Source of the DNA: Megalobrama amblycephala
Taxonomy: Eukaryota > Chordata > Actinopteri > Cypriniformes > Xenocyprididae
Direction of reading: 5' to 3'
DNA length: 64,000 nt
Assembly (NCBI RefSeq): GCF_018812025.1
Contig: NC_063052.1
Location: forward strand, 27,758,354-27,822,353
Shown one piece after another: positions 56,101-64,000 of the stretch (positions are counted from its first letter, which is position 1; each line of letters opens with the position of its first letter). Position numbers and translations under genes: made by a program. Below the pieces are notes generated by a model, which saw nothing but the letters and a program-made list of their open reading frames with translations, was not told the DNA's origin and made no database searches.

Positions 56101-59100
56101 TGCATCTCCGTTAGTTTTGGTGTGGAAAAAGAATGGTGACCTTCGTATTTGTACAGATTTTAGATGGCTGAATGCGAAGACCATAAAAGATGCCCACCCA
56201 CTCCCACACCAAGCAGATGCACTTGCAGCCCTAGGAGGCAACGTTTTCTTTTCAACCATGGACTTAACTTCTGGCTTTTATAATGTTCCCTTGTTTGAAG
56301 AGCATAAGAAGTACACCGCCTTTTCCTCTCCTTTCAGGCTTCACGAATACAATCGACTACCTCAGGGTTTAACCAACAGTCCAGCAACCTTTATGAGGAT
56401 GATGATGTCCATCTTCGGTGATGAGAATTTCACTAGCCTTCTCTGCTACTTAGACGATTTGATGGTTTTCGCTCCAAGTGAGCAGGTAGCTCTTCACAGA
56501 CTAGAGCTGGTTTTCTCACGCCTGTCTAAACACAACTTAAAGTTGGCTCCAAGGAAGTGCATGTTCCTCAGGAGATCTGTTAAGTTCTTGGGACACGTTG
56601 TCACTGAGCATGGTGTTCAGACTGACCCAGAAAAAGTTAAAGTGATCAATGACATCCAGACCATCGATCTCATGGAAGCTGATGGTATAACCCCTTCTCA
56701 AAAGAAGATCAGATCTTTTCTGGGTATGATTTTGTACCACCAGCACTTCATTCAGGACTGTTCTTCTAAGGCGAAACCTCTGTTCAGTCTCCTATCAGAT
56801 CGGTCACAGAATAAAGTTCAGAGGAAGTGTGGTCGTATGAGGAAGCAACTCAGTGTTGTGAAGCTTTCACCTGATGATTGGACTAGTGAGTGCCAAGATG
56901 CTTTCGAAATCTTAAAGGTGATAAAGAGGATTTTTTCGTTGACTGAGAATCCAAAGACTGTTACTGAGTTTTTGAAATGAGCGCATGCGTAAGAACAACC
57001 CCCCTCCTTCACAACACATTTCAAAGGAACGCCTCCCAAAACTCGTAAACACTCATATAGGAACACGAGTGTTTACCACCGGCATTCGCTGTGTCGTGTT
57101 TTTTGGATTCATTATGTCGGACTCACCACAGGTAACTCATAATCTGCAGTTGTTACTCCTGTCTCCTGACAAAAACATTGCATGCGGCACCTGTAGAGTG
57201 TGGAAAGTTACTGGAGAGCGCAGCCACGCTCGTCTCTCAAAAGGAACGTCACGGCAGTGATTGACAAGCCAGAAGGCCAATCCGCGCACGTCTCTCACAA
57301 GGAACGTCACGGCAGTGATTGACAAGCCAGAGGGCCAATCGTTTACGCGATGATCGCGTAAATGATTGGCTGATGTTTTTAAGGCCCTACCTCGTGCACA
57401 GATGATGTATATTAATATTATTACTTTCAGTGCACCTAATAAATAGTCTTTTATCAGTTAGTAAAGACAGTTTCAAGTAATATTGCAAAAATGTATAAAA
57501 CAAAACATCCTCTTTAGCACCTTTAAAGCAAGAACTTCTGCACAGTGTGACTCTCGCTCACCCAGATTTCAGCCATTCCTTCATTCTCTCTGTTGATGCG
57601 TCATTTGATGGCATAGGAGCTGTGTTATCTCAGGTACCCCCTGATGAGAAAATAGCACGTCCAGTTGCTTTTGCAAGCAAAACACTCTCGAAGTCTCAGA
57701 TGAACTACCCAGCACACAGACTTGAATTTCTGGGCGATTTGTGACAAGTTTAGCCACTGGCTAAAAGGGAGACATTTCACAGCATGGTCTGATAATAACC
57801 CTTTGACCTATATTCTAGCCAAACCCAGATTGGACGCGTGTGAACAGCGATGGGTGGTGAAGCTCGCTGCATACGACTTTGACCTGAAGTATGTGCCAGG
57901 CACGAAGAACGTTGTTGCAGATGCATTGAGCAGAGAGCCCTTTGTTAAGTCTTGTGTCAGCCATCGCCTGTTGAAAGAACCATACGTTTCTCTCTTGGAT
58001 GAAGTCAATGGTGTTGTTACTGGTACTGTGCAAGATGCCTTTCGTGTCATTACCAGCTGTCAGAATGTGCAAGTTACCAGTGAAGATGAAACTGAGCATG
58101 AGCTGCAGGATAATGTGAATGACTCATGTCCCAGATCCTTTGATGCTGCTGAAGTTTCTGCTGCCCTAGGTGTTCACTGCGATGGTGGAGTTAGTCCTTT
58201 GCCCGTAGCTAGTCCAACGTCACTCCAGCTCCCCGTTGAAGATCCATCTGTTGCAATCCCGTTTTCCAGACTCGCCAGTCTTCAAGAACAGGACAACATA
58301 GTCGGTAGAGTCATCAACTATGTTCTCAGACATAAACGTCCTTTAAGGAGTGAGAGAGCAAAGGAACCTAGCTCTGTAACAAACCTTTTGAAGCACTGGA
58401 AAAAGCTTAAGATTCGTAATCATGTACTGTACAGAGTGAAGAAGGATCAGCTGATGAATAGGAAACTCTTTCAGTATGTTGTGCCTGATTCTCTAAAGCA
58501 TGATGTTCTCTGTGGTGTTCATGATGCCACCGGACACCAGGGGAGTGCAAGAACTCTCTCCCTCGCAGCTGAAAGATTCTTTTGGCCCAGGATGAGCAAG
58601 GATGTGAAGCTTTACGTAAAGAACTGCCAGAGATGTGTTGTCGGGAAAACACCAGAGCCAGATGCTTGTGCGCCCCTTGAGCACATTCGGACCTCTGAGC
58701 CGATGGAGCTCATTTGTATAGATTTTTGGAGTGCTGAACAGATTTCAGGAAAAGTCGTTGATGTCCTAGTAGTGACGGATCATTTCTCTAAGATGGCACA
58801 CGCCTTCCCTTGTCAAAACCAGTCTGCTAAACAAGTTGCTCATCGCCTTTGGAATGATTTCTTCTGCATTTATGGATTTCCAAAGAGAATACATTCAGAC
58901 CAGGGTGCAAACTTTGAAAGCAATTTATTCCATCTACACACACACACAGTCACATATACAATAAAGTTGGCTTGCTTGTTTAACATGTTCATTTTTGCTT
59001 GACTTTGAAGGGTGTGCATGATGTCAACATGAAACGCACCGTAGCCCTCTGTGCTCCTCAGTGTACCTGTGTGAGGAGGACCCACAATTCTTCAAGACTT

Positions 59101-59109
59101 GAAATGTAA
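41183..59109 (+). CDS. Candidate small host gene with TE-filled introns
   Basis: Six phase-0 candidate exons join without a stop: 41183-41221 (MKRRMAVLHEKEQ), 41554-41649 (TPSSASPEEIRPW...ELLEPMRKL), 41847-41897 (KNPFSVADIHKHLELTY), 42138-42161 (AELDTYWR), 52853-52945 (VCTKLHHITENARINKISET..., donor CAG/gtgagt) and 58994-59109 (GVHDVNMKRTV..., ending TAA at about 59109). Together they give roughly 133 residues with no domain I recognise. Further 5' coding is possible, and an extra short exon may exist at 41734. Splice sites are reasonable, but the model rests on consensus and frame only. The fourth intron (10.7 kb) holds the hAT/L1/LTR nest and the fifth (6 kb) the truncated Gypsy. It could be a broken gene; confidence is low. 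Confidence 0.35.
42506..42973. repeat. hAT-like MITE (GGGGCCGTTCACATA ends)
   Basis: 468 bp with ends GGGGCCGTTCACATATCGCGTC and the inverted GACGCAATATGTGAACGGCCCC. No target duplication is evident. It lies directly beside the 5' side of the L1. Confidence 0.7.
43105..44139 (+). pseudogene. L1 ORF1 protein with one stop codon
   Basis: Begins MEMEKGVVTRSMKST, then a long coiled coil (ELRDFRKDNNDQYSDIKREL, VEEAEVRIEESETVLQAV), then an RRM-like part (GIERAHRAL, RSIVVKFGSYRMKEEVLRRA) and the C-terminal domain (KRIKFQTPYPYKMRVFYENG). This is the standard L1 nucleic-acid-binding chaperone layout. A TGA at about 43489 separates the coiled coil from the RRM; the frame continues after it. No other break was seen. 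Confidence 0.85.
45045..45599 (+). repeat. Left LTR of gag-only element
   Basis: 555 bp. Carries CTCAATAAAGAGTAACTT, a poly(A)-type signal near the end. It has about 130 bp (roughly 45087-45215) absent from the right LTR. Confidence 0.88.
45604..45619 (+). promoter_or_regulatory. Primer-binding site, tRNA-His type
   Basis: TGGTGCCGTGACCCGG lies four bases after the left LTR and resembles the histidine-tRNA primer site known from retroviruses such as HERV-H (TGGTGCCGTGACTCGG), with one difference. Confidence 0.65.
46207..47592 (+). pseudogene. gag of the LTR element, one internal stop
   Basis: From ATG at 46207 (MLRKNARLIPTTEKGG). A coiled coil lies around IAKLEEQNKQLHTRVSHL. A TGA at 47077-47079 interrupts; the same frame then continues through ETVSEYTERFCQLAAAY and a zinc knuckle CHYCGKPGHWMKEC. 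This is a structural Gag-type protein that would package the RNA. Frames 45247-45429 and 48721-48903 are LTR noise. Confidence 0.75.
47593..48648 (+). other. Non-coding 3' interior of gag-only element
   Basis: About 1 kb between gag and the right LTR, where pol and env would be expected. No RT, integrase or envelope motif is present; frame 48241-48510 has no recognised feature. It ends in a polypurine tract at 48638-48648. Confidence 0.6.
48649..49073 (+). repeat. Right LTR of gag-only element
   Basis: 425 bp, similar to the left LTR but lacking about 130 bp between two CTGAC repeats (the left copy has CATCCTGACATC ... TTTCTGACCATTT, the right has CATCCTGACCATTT). Confidence 0.88.
52990..53285 (+). 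repeat. Gypsy-2 left LTR
   Basis: 296 bp, TGTAACGGAG to CAGTCACA, with a (CA)n stretch near the end. A primer site TGGTGCCGTGACTCG follows at 53287. Confidence 0.8.
53287..53301 (+). promoter_or_regulatory. Primer-binding site, tRNA-His type
   Basis: TGGTGCCGTGACTCG one base after the LTR matches the histidine-tRNA primer site known for some retroviruses. The gag-only element 7 kb away has a near-identical site. Confidence 0.6.
53628..54846 (+). pseudogene. Gypsy-2 gag, frame-broken
   Basis: Open frame to 54179 ending with EPPSFRGEVSNTVDLSEWIDVMRDYI and LRGKARDTL, then a TGA. Gag continues in another frame through PLADFYTTLPRPDEDAYEYWL and on to CTVCSSPNHSGLTHC and CFQCHSPDHSRFVC, a pair of knuckle-like motifs, ending at 54846. 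At least one frameshift near 54180 inactivates it. Confidence 0.78.
54909..58948 (+). pseudogene. Gypsy-2 pol: PR, RT, RNase H, partial IN
   Basis: Protease has MVDSGSMACTLS and DDLILGSNAI. A frame change near 55620 precedes the RT: VDEKPFRLPYRRVAP, LRICTDFRWLNAKT, STMDLTSGFYNVP, RLPQGLTNSPATF, LLCYLDDLMVFAP, VKFLGHVVTEHG. A MITE at 56916-57522 cuts between RT and RNase H. RNase H (SVDASFDGIGAVLSQ, a frame change near 57730, WSDNNPLTYILAK, NVVADALSRE) and integrase (HDATGHQG, CQRCVVGKTPEP, ELICIDFWSAEQ, IHSDQGANFES) follow. Integrase stops before its catalytic Glu at a deletion junction. Confidence 0.88.
56916..57522. repeat. 607-bp TTAA MITE in Gypsy-2 pol
   Basis: Ends AGGTGATAAAGAGGAT and ATCCTCTTTAGCACCT, flanked by TTAA at 56912-56915 and 57523-57526; pol continues on both sides. 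It contains a tandem duplication of an ~80-bp GC-rich block (GGAACGTCACGGCAGTGATTGACAAGCC twice, at about 57243 and 57300) and a palindrome TTTACGCGATGATCGCGTAAA. A partial relative is at 12071. Confidence 0.88.
58924..58954 (+). repeat. Gypsy-2 right LTR remnant
   Basis: Only the last ~31 bp of the LTR remain, fused to integrase sequence within a shared AATTTATT-like overlap. It is followed by the TATA duplication. Confidence 0.75.
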
Positions 59110-59400
59110 GTGTTCAATGCATTAACAGAATTGCTAGTATCAGTGAATGTAACGGTCTACTTTTAGTCTACTGAGTGAAACTTACAGTTGGACCCTCTAT
59201 GCTTAGTTCAGAGCTTGGGAGATGTCTGGCTCGTTGGGATAGCCAGACATCACTGATTCTGTCATTGTGGTCAACGAAAGCACAAGTCCTTCAAGCACTG
59301 CAGTTGTGATAGAAGATGATCTTCAATTTTATAATAAAAGACTAATCTTCAAAAAAAAATCTTCAATTGTACAGCTGAAGGTTTTTATTTTATTTTTTAG
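59110..59400. other. DNA after candidate host exon, no gene
   Basis: Contains 'TAGCCAGACATCACTGATTC' and an AATAAAAGACTAATC stretch near 59335 that could be a poly(A) signal for the candidate host gene. No further coding sequence was seen. Confidence 0.35.
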
Positions 59401-59403
59401 GTG

Positions 59404-59406
<3 letters not shown>

Positions 59407-59465
<59 letters not shown>
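59407..59465. repeat. (AT)n microsatellite
   Basis: About 29 uninterrupted AT dinucleotides followed by TTTATTTATT. Confidence 0.95.
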
Positions 59466-59470
<5 letters not shown>

Positions 59471-59509
59471 TTATTTATTTTTTTTGTCTTGAGTTAGTAT
59501 TTTTATGTA

Positions 59510-60470
59510 ATGATGTCCTGCAGAGGTGCCTGATCCTGTTCCTGGAGATCTACCTGCCTGCAGAGTTCAGCTAAGTTATTCAGCTCATTATTTTGCTAAG
59601 TACAACAGCAAAACTTTTTCCATTTACCAATGTGTTTAAAACATTAAAGGTGCCCTAGATTATGTTTTTAAAAGATGTAATATAAGTCTAAGGTGTCCCC
59701 TGAATGTGTCTGTGAAGTTTCAGCTCAAAATACCCCATAGATTTTTTTTTTTATTAATTTTTTTAACTGCCTATTTTGGGGCATCATTATAAACGTGCCG
59801 ATTTATGCTGTGGCCCCTTTAAATCCCGTACTCTCCGCCCACAGAGCTCGCGCTTGCCTTAAACAGTGCCGTAACAAAGTTTACACAGCTAATATAACCC
59901 TCAAAATGGATCTTTACAAAGTGTTCGTCATGCATGCTGCATGCATGCGTCGGATTATGTGAGTATTGTATACTGTTATTTCACGAGTTCACATATCCAT
60001 ATAATTAAATGGAGTAAAGTTTGCGTATTTGGCGTGCTGTCCGGGGAGAGGGCTCCGAGCTCGGAATTTTGGCCCGAACCCAGAGTACTCCCCCCGGTGT
60101 GGTAAAAGTAGATAGAACTATAAGTGAGGAGATGGGGTGGAGGAGGGATGCTGATAAACTCTCAGATGAACAGAAGTCAGTCTGCTGAATTTATACCTTT
60201 TGACATTGGTTGAGTTGATTAACTGAATGCTCTCCACCTGTGCTAATTAGGTTAATTATCTGAACTTGCTCCTCCCGAATTTTGTTAATAAAACATCATA
60301 TTGTTTACATTGATTCTGAATGAGTTTGAGGCTATGCTGCGTGGCTAAAGCAAACATTACACTGTTGGAGAGATTTATAAAGAATGAAGTTGTGTTTATG
60401 CATTATACAGACTGCAAGTGTTTAAAAATGAAAATAGCGACGGCTCTTGTCTCCGTGAATACAGTAAGAA
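59510..60470. other. Repeat remnants without gene
   Basis: A hAT MITE fragment near 59520-59575 (GATCCTGTTCCTGGAGATCTACC) is followed by a TTAA-type repeat starting ATTAAAGGTGCCCTAG at 59644. From about 60000 there is unremarkable sequence. Frame 60320-60505 has no motif and runs into the DIRS end. Confidence 0.45.
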
Positions 60471-60528
60471 ACGTCTCGGTTACGTATGTAACCCTCGTTC
60501 CCTGAAGGAGGGAACGGAGACGTACGTC
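60471..60528 (+). repeat. DIRS terminal inverted repeat, outer copy
   Basis: Starts ACGTCTCGGTTACGTATG and ends GGAGACGTACGTC. It is the perfect inverted partner of 60745-60802. Parts of each copy are themselves palindromic (GGTTACGTATGTAACC; CGTTCCCTGAAGGAGGGAACG). Confidence 0.9.
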
Positions 60529-60744
60529 AGTAGTGACCGACGAATTGGGATATCGCTTAGAGAGCCCTATCAGCTTCGTGTGAACTAAAACAAGCCAATG
60601 GAATTGGCGTGCGATATTTGCATAATGCGCACCGCCCCCGACAGGTGTATATAAATAGGAAGCGGATGCAATCGCACTCTGTTTTTCGCTGAGGAGACAG
60701 CTGGTGTCCGCACTACAGCGAGGGTACAGAAACTGTGGCGACGG

Positions 60745-60802
60745 GACGTACGTCTCCGTTCCCTCCTTCAGGGAACGAGGGTTACATACGTAACCGAGAC
60801 GT
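60745..60802 (-). repeat. DIRS inverted repeat, inner copy
   Basis: Reverse complement of 60471-60528 over 58 bases. The 216-bp spacer contains a TATAAATAGG TATA-like box near 60650 and 'CACTCTGTTTTTCGCTGAGGAGACAGC'. A 33-bp direct repeat (GACGTACGTCAGTAGTGACC...) follows each side, at 60519-60551 and 60825-60857. Confidence 0.88.
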
Positions 60803-60857
60803 TCCCTTTCAGTCGGTCACGTTCGACGTACGTCAGTAGTGACCGACGAATTGGGAT

Positions 60858-61484
60858 CCCAACTAAAGCGCCACAGTTACGAAACCCCTTCCAGTGCTCA
60901 ACGCAAGCTCTAACCGCCCATAGCACCGGAGGAGCGGAGAAGGGGGCGAGCTTACGCCGAGGAGTTTACTGCTGTTTTACCTAATACCCACTAAGTAAAC
61001 TAGACTACACTGGGGAAGCGAACCCGTAGGGGCCGCTGCGGAGGCCACTACCTACCCAATGGGGGAGGAGTTTACGTGGAGAATACACATATGGACTGGC
61101 CCGGGGGGCAGTACGCATATGGAGTCCCTGGGATGGCTCCACCTGGGTAGGGGGAGACTCATCTGACAGGTGACAGCAGAGCTGGCTCTGCTAAGGGAAA
61201 GACACGGACTCGCCGTAGGGAGTTTTAGACCGTGGATGATTACACATATGGGACCGCTCACGTAGAGGAGTCACGACATATGGACCCCAGCCAACAGACA
61301 GCGTCAGCGACGGATGTAGGCCTGGCATCAGACATCTCCGCAATGTCCGAGCCGAAGGGGGAGGCGGAGGAACTCGACAGGGTTCGCCAAGCGGGGAACA
61401 CGACTGGAGTGAAAAGTATGCACGTATCCGGCCAGAAGGCGGGAATGGCATTGCAAGCCGACACTTAGAGCGGGTACAACACGT
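60858..61484. other. DIRS non-coding 3' region
   Basis: GC-rich stretch between the recombinase stop codon and the repeats. Frames on both strands (61191-61451 -, 61232-61468 +) overlap and show no motif. It may hold the internal complementary region that DIRS uses to circularise, but I did not demonstrate it. Confidence 0.45.
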
Positions 61485-63314
61485 CTACCGACTAGTGGAT
61501 GCGAGTACACGTGAAGATACTGGCTCTACACGTAGGCTATAAAACCTAGCGAACGTGTTAGGTGTCGCCCAGCCCGCAGCTCTACAGATATCTGTCAGCG
61601 AGGCGCCATGAGCCAGCGCCCAGGAGGAGGCCACCCCTCTGGTGGAGTGGGCTCTCAACCCGAGCGGGCAAGGCACGCCCTGGGATTCATACGCCAAGGC
61701 GATGGCATCCACTATCCAGTGGGCCATCCTCTGCTTGGAGACAGCCTTTCCCTTCTGCTGGCCTCCGTAACAGACAAAGAGCTGATCTGAGGTCCTGAAG
61801 CTTCGCGTTCTGTCCACGTACACACGCAGAGCGCGGACGGGACAGAGCAAAGCTAGGGCTGGGTCTGCCTCCTCCGAGGGCAGCGCTTGCAGGTTCACTA
61901 CCTGATCTCTGAAGGGAGTGGTAGGAACCTTGGGCACGTATCCAGGCCGGGGTCTCAGGATGACATGAGAATCACCGGGCCCGAACTCTAGGCACGCTTC
62001 GTCGACCGAAAACACATGCAGGTCCCCTACCCTCTTAAGGGAAACCAATGCGACCAGAAGGACAGTTTTCAGAGACATTACTTTCAGGTCGATTGATCGC
62101 AAGGGCTCAAAGGGATGACCCCGGAGAGCTGTGAGAACCAGGGTCAGATCCCAAGAGGGTACGGAGGAAGGGCGAGGAGGATTCAGTCTCCTTGCCCCCC
62201 TCAGGATGAGGTCCGAGAACCAGGTCCGAGTGGGCCAGTACGGAGCCACTAACAGAACCTGCTCCCCGTCCTCCCTGACCTTGCACAAGAGTTGTGCGAG
62301 AAGGCTCACTGGGGGAAACGCATACTTGCGCAGACCCTGGGGCCAGCTGTGTGCCAGGGCATCCGAGCCGAGCATGCCGCCGGTCAGGGAATAGAACCAC
62401 TGGCAGTGGGCAGTTTCTGGGGAGGCAAACAGGTCTACCTGGGCCTCGCCGAAATGCTGCCAAATCAGCTGAACCGCCTGGGGGTGGAGCCGCCACTCGC
62501 CCGCAAGTGGAGGCTGCCGTGACAGCTCGTCGGCTGCACGGTTGAGCACACCTGGGACATGAGTGGCCCGAAGGGACCTCAGATGCTTCTGACTCCACAA
62601 CAAGAGATGGCGGGCGAGTTGCGACATGCGACGGGAGCGTAGACCACCTTGACGGTTGATGTACGCAACGGCCGCAGTGCTGTCCGAGCGGACCAGTACG
62701 TGCTTGTCTGACAGCAGCTCCTTGAAGCGGGCCAGAGCAAGACGTACTGCTAGCAACTCGAGGCAATTGATATGCCAATGCAGCTGAGGCCCCGTCCAAA
62801 GGCCCGCCACTGCATGCCCGTTGTACGTGGCCCCCCATCCCGTGGCAGAGGCATCTGTGGAGACCACAGCATGCCTGGACACTTGTTCGAGGGGTACTCC
62901 GGCCCGCAGGAACGAAGGGTCCGACCACCGGATAAGGGTGCGACGGCAGGTCGGTGTCACGGGGACACGGAGCGTGCCGCGCTGCCACGCCCATCTCGGG
63001 ACCCGGCCGCAGAGCCAATGTTGAAGCGGCCTCATATGGAGCAATTCGAGCGGCGTGACCGCGGCTGCAGATGCCATATGCCCCAGGAGCCTCTGAAAAT
63101 CTTTCAGTGGGGCCGCTGTCCTGCGCTTGAGCGAGCTCAGGCAGTTCAACATCGACTGGACGCGCGCCTCGGTGAGACGTGCAGTCCGTGCGACCGAGTC
63201 TAGCTCTAGACCGAGATAAGAGATCCTCTGCCCGGGGCGAGTTTGCTCTTTTCCCAGTTGACCCGAAGACCCAACCGGCTGAGGTGAGCTAGAACCATGT
63301 CCCTGTGTTCGCAC
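61485..63314 (-). CDS. DIRS RNase H and tyrosine recombinase
   Basis: An open minus-strand frame from about 63230 (after the RT frame) to the stop at 61485. It starts with the RT thumb (RISYLGLELDSV), then connection and RNase H (VVSTDASATGWGATYNG, NCLELLAVRLAL, VRSDSTAAVAYINRQGG), the LFASPETAHC region, and the recombinase C-terminal half. Catalytic-type residues are seen in AHSTRGVASSWA (H-x-x-R) and ARFYSL (the Tyr nucleophile); an upstream Arg is probable near LVSLKRVGDL. It would integrate circular DNA by recombination instead of DDE integrase chemistry. The first ~28 residues before the thumb are an out-of-frame extension. No stop interrupts about 580 residues. Confidence 0.85.
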   Translation of the reverse strand: MRTQGHGSSSPQPVGSSGQLGKEQTRPGQRISYLGLELDSVARTARLTEARVQSMLNCLSSLKRRTAAPLKDFQRLLGHMASAAAVTPLELLHMRPLQHWLCGRVPRWAWQRGTLRVPVTPTCRRTLIRWSDPSFLRAGVPLEQVSRHAVVSTDASATGWGATYNGHAVAGLWTGPQLHWHINCLELLAVRLALARFKELLSDKHVLVRSDSTAAVAYINRQGGLRSRRMSQLARHLLLWSQKHLRSLRATHVPGVLNRAADELSRQPPLAGEWRLHPQAVQLIWQHFGEAQVDLFASPETAHCQWFYSLTGGMLGSDALAHSWPQGLRKYAFPPVSLLAQLLCKVREDGEQVLLVAPYWPTRTWFSDLILRGARRLNPPRPSSVPSWDLTLVLTALRGHPFEPLRSIDLKVMSLKTVLLVALVSLKRVGDLHVFSVDEACLEFGPGDSHVILRPRPGYVPKVPTTPFRDQVVNLQALPSEEADPALALLCPVRALRVYVDRTRSFRTSDQLFVCYGGQQKGKAVSKQRMAHWIVDAIALAYESQGVPCPLGLRAHSTRGVASSWALAHGASLTDICRAAGWATPNTFARFYSLRVEPVSSRVLASTSR

Positions 63315-63937
63315 AACTGCTCTCGCGAGCTGGCCAGGATCAGCCAGTCGTCGAGATAGTTGAGAATACGAACGCCCTGTTCCTTGAGAGGAACAATGGC
63401 CGCCTCCGCAACCTTCGTAAAGACGCGGGGTGACAGGGCCAGCCCGAAGGGTAGGACTTTGTACTGATATGCCCGACCCTCGAATGCAAACCGCAGGAAG
63501 GGTCTGTGTCGAGGCAGAATCGAGACATGAAAGTACGCGTCCTTCAGGTCAATTGCTGCAAACCAATCCCGGGGACGGACGCATTCGAAAATGCGCTTCT
63601 GCGTGAGCATCTTGAACGGCATCCTGTGAAGATACCGGTTCAGGACGCGCAGATCCAGGATGGGACCCGACTCGGACGGCATGGGAGCGGCCCGGAGTGA
63701 GGTCGGACTCTGCGAGGCAGCAGTGCGTGGGGGAGACGGCGCATGGGACGCGGCCTGCACCATCACACTGCCACCTGCTGGCGGAATGGGAGGGGGCTGC
63801 GAGCGGCGAGGCGGGGCCTGGCACACTGGCAGATGCACCCTGTTGTGACCTGGAGTTTGAGGAAACTGCTCTTTTTGTGAAAAAGTGGGTACCGCTGGAC
63901 TCCGGGGAGCCAGCGGCGGTAGATGGACAGACATCAC
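63206..63937 (-). pseudogene. DIRS reverse transcriptase frame (frameshifted)
   Basis: A minus-strand frame with LDLRVLNRYLHRMPFKMLT, FAAIDLKDAYFHVSI, FEGRAYQYKVLPFGLALSP and the catalytic LNYLDDWLIL, ending LRVNWEKSKLAPGRG. After this the RT continues in the frame of 61485-63314, so a one-base shift lies near 63235 in a short G/C run. It could be a single mutation, a sequencing error or, less likely, programmed. The first ~100 residues are proline-rich and low complexity. The frame may extend past 63937 off the window. Confidence 0.78.
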
Positions 63938-64000
63938 AAATTCCCCCCGGCCCTCCTCCGGGGGTGGGAGAGAAGGTGGAAAACTCTCCCGAAGAGCAAG

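Larger units (their letters stand above)
52990..58954 (+). mobile_element. Truncated Ty3/Gypsy element (Gypsy-2)
   Basis: The left LTR is 52990-53285. The interior runs gag, protease, RT, RNase H and the first part of integrase. It then joins abruptly to the last ~30 bp of an LTR at 58924-58954 (TTTATTCCATCTACACACAC...GTCACA). TATA flanks both ends (52986-52989 and 58955-58958), so the deletion happened after or during integration. A 607-bp TTAA MITE splits pol. It lies in an intron of the candidate host gene. Confidence 0.87.
60471..64000 (-). mobile_element. DIRS-type retroelement, end and C-terminal half
   Basis: The minus-strand coding region has RT, RNase H and a tyrosine recombinase, the DIRS combination; no integrase or LTR is present. 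Its end at 60471-60857 holds a 58-bp inverted repeat pair and a 33-bp direct repeat, fitting the unusual DIRS termini. The 5' portion lies beyond the window. The reading frames are long and mostly intact, so this looks like one of the younger elements here. Confidence 0.85.

Noticed and set aside
61562..63203. Several plus-strand and alternative minus-strand frames, including 62107-63018
   Set aside because: Shadows of the GC-rich DIRS coding frame on the minus strand.
1..64000. CRISPR arrays, operons, ribosome-binding sites
   Set aside because: The window is animal nuclear DNA with spliced genes; repeats seen are transposon or satellite-like without regular unique spacers.

Overview
This is a repeat-dominated stretch of teleost nuclear DNA, most likely cyprinid. 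It has intron-bearing genes with GT-AG splice sites, a fish-type C1q-domain gene, TTAA-flanked and hAT MITE families common in carp-like fish, a DIRS element with terminal inverted repeats, and fish L1, CR1-like and Ty3/Gypsy elements. No prokaryotic features, tRNA, rRNA or CRISPR array were seen. Everything was read by eye; no database search was run.

Region 1 (1-2 kb and 25.3-27.1 kb): two C1q-domain paralogues on the + strand. The right copy (25713-27053) is a complete four-exon gene: signal peptide, 14-residue coiled-coil repeats, C1q head. The left copy (858-1430) has lost its promoter-proximal exons through one deletion and is a pseudogene. The DNA between them is almost all transposon.

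Region 2 (2038-17956): the most interesting object, a 15.9-kb DNA transposon. It is bounded by a perfect 8-bp target-site duplication (TCTAATAC) and near-identical terminal inverted repeats of about 1.24 kb. It carries two divergent spliced genes that both read through without a stop. One (10369-16644, +) is a four-exon Merlin/IS1595-type transposase with zinc ribbon and D, D, E residues. The other (3824-9945, -) is a seven-exon protein closely resembling vertebrate CCDC106. They share a CpG-rich promoter with GC-box and E2F-like sites, and each ends toward a copy of the same AATAAA plus GT-rich signal in the TIR arms. Nested MITEs and a LINE fragment sit in introns, untranslated or intergenic DNA and not in coding exons. 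A two-gene Merlin-type element with a CCDC106-family partner is not something I know to have been described.

Region 3 (18.2-24.5 kb): a decayed Ty3/Gypsy element with both LTRs, split by a 1.37-kb hAT-like element with TSDs, then a possible solo LTR. Region 4 (28.1-35.8 kb): a possible 1.7-kb solo LTR and a decayed CR1/L2-type LINE with PHD-like and esterase-like ORF1 remnants. Region 5 (35.8-38.6 kb): an array of self-nested hairpin-(ATT)n elements. Region 6 (38.7-40.5 kb): a TA-flanked MITE with about 70-bp TIRs and a small repeat ending in GTGTTACC.

Region 7 (41.2-59.1 kb): small candidate exons of an unidentified host gene, with two introns enlarged by transposons. One intron holds a hAT-like shell containing an L1, itself split by a 4-kb LTR element with gag but no pol. 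The next holds a truncated Gypsy whose pol is split by a TTAA MITE. Region 8 (60.5-64 kb): the end of a young-looking DIRS element on the - strand with reverse transcriptase, RNase H and tyrosine recombinase domains and one apparent frameshift; it runs off the window.
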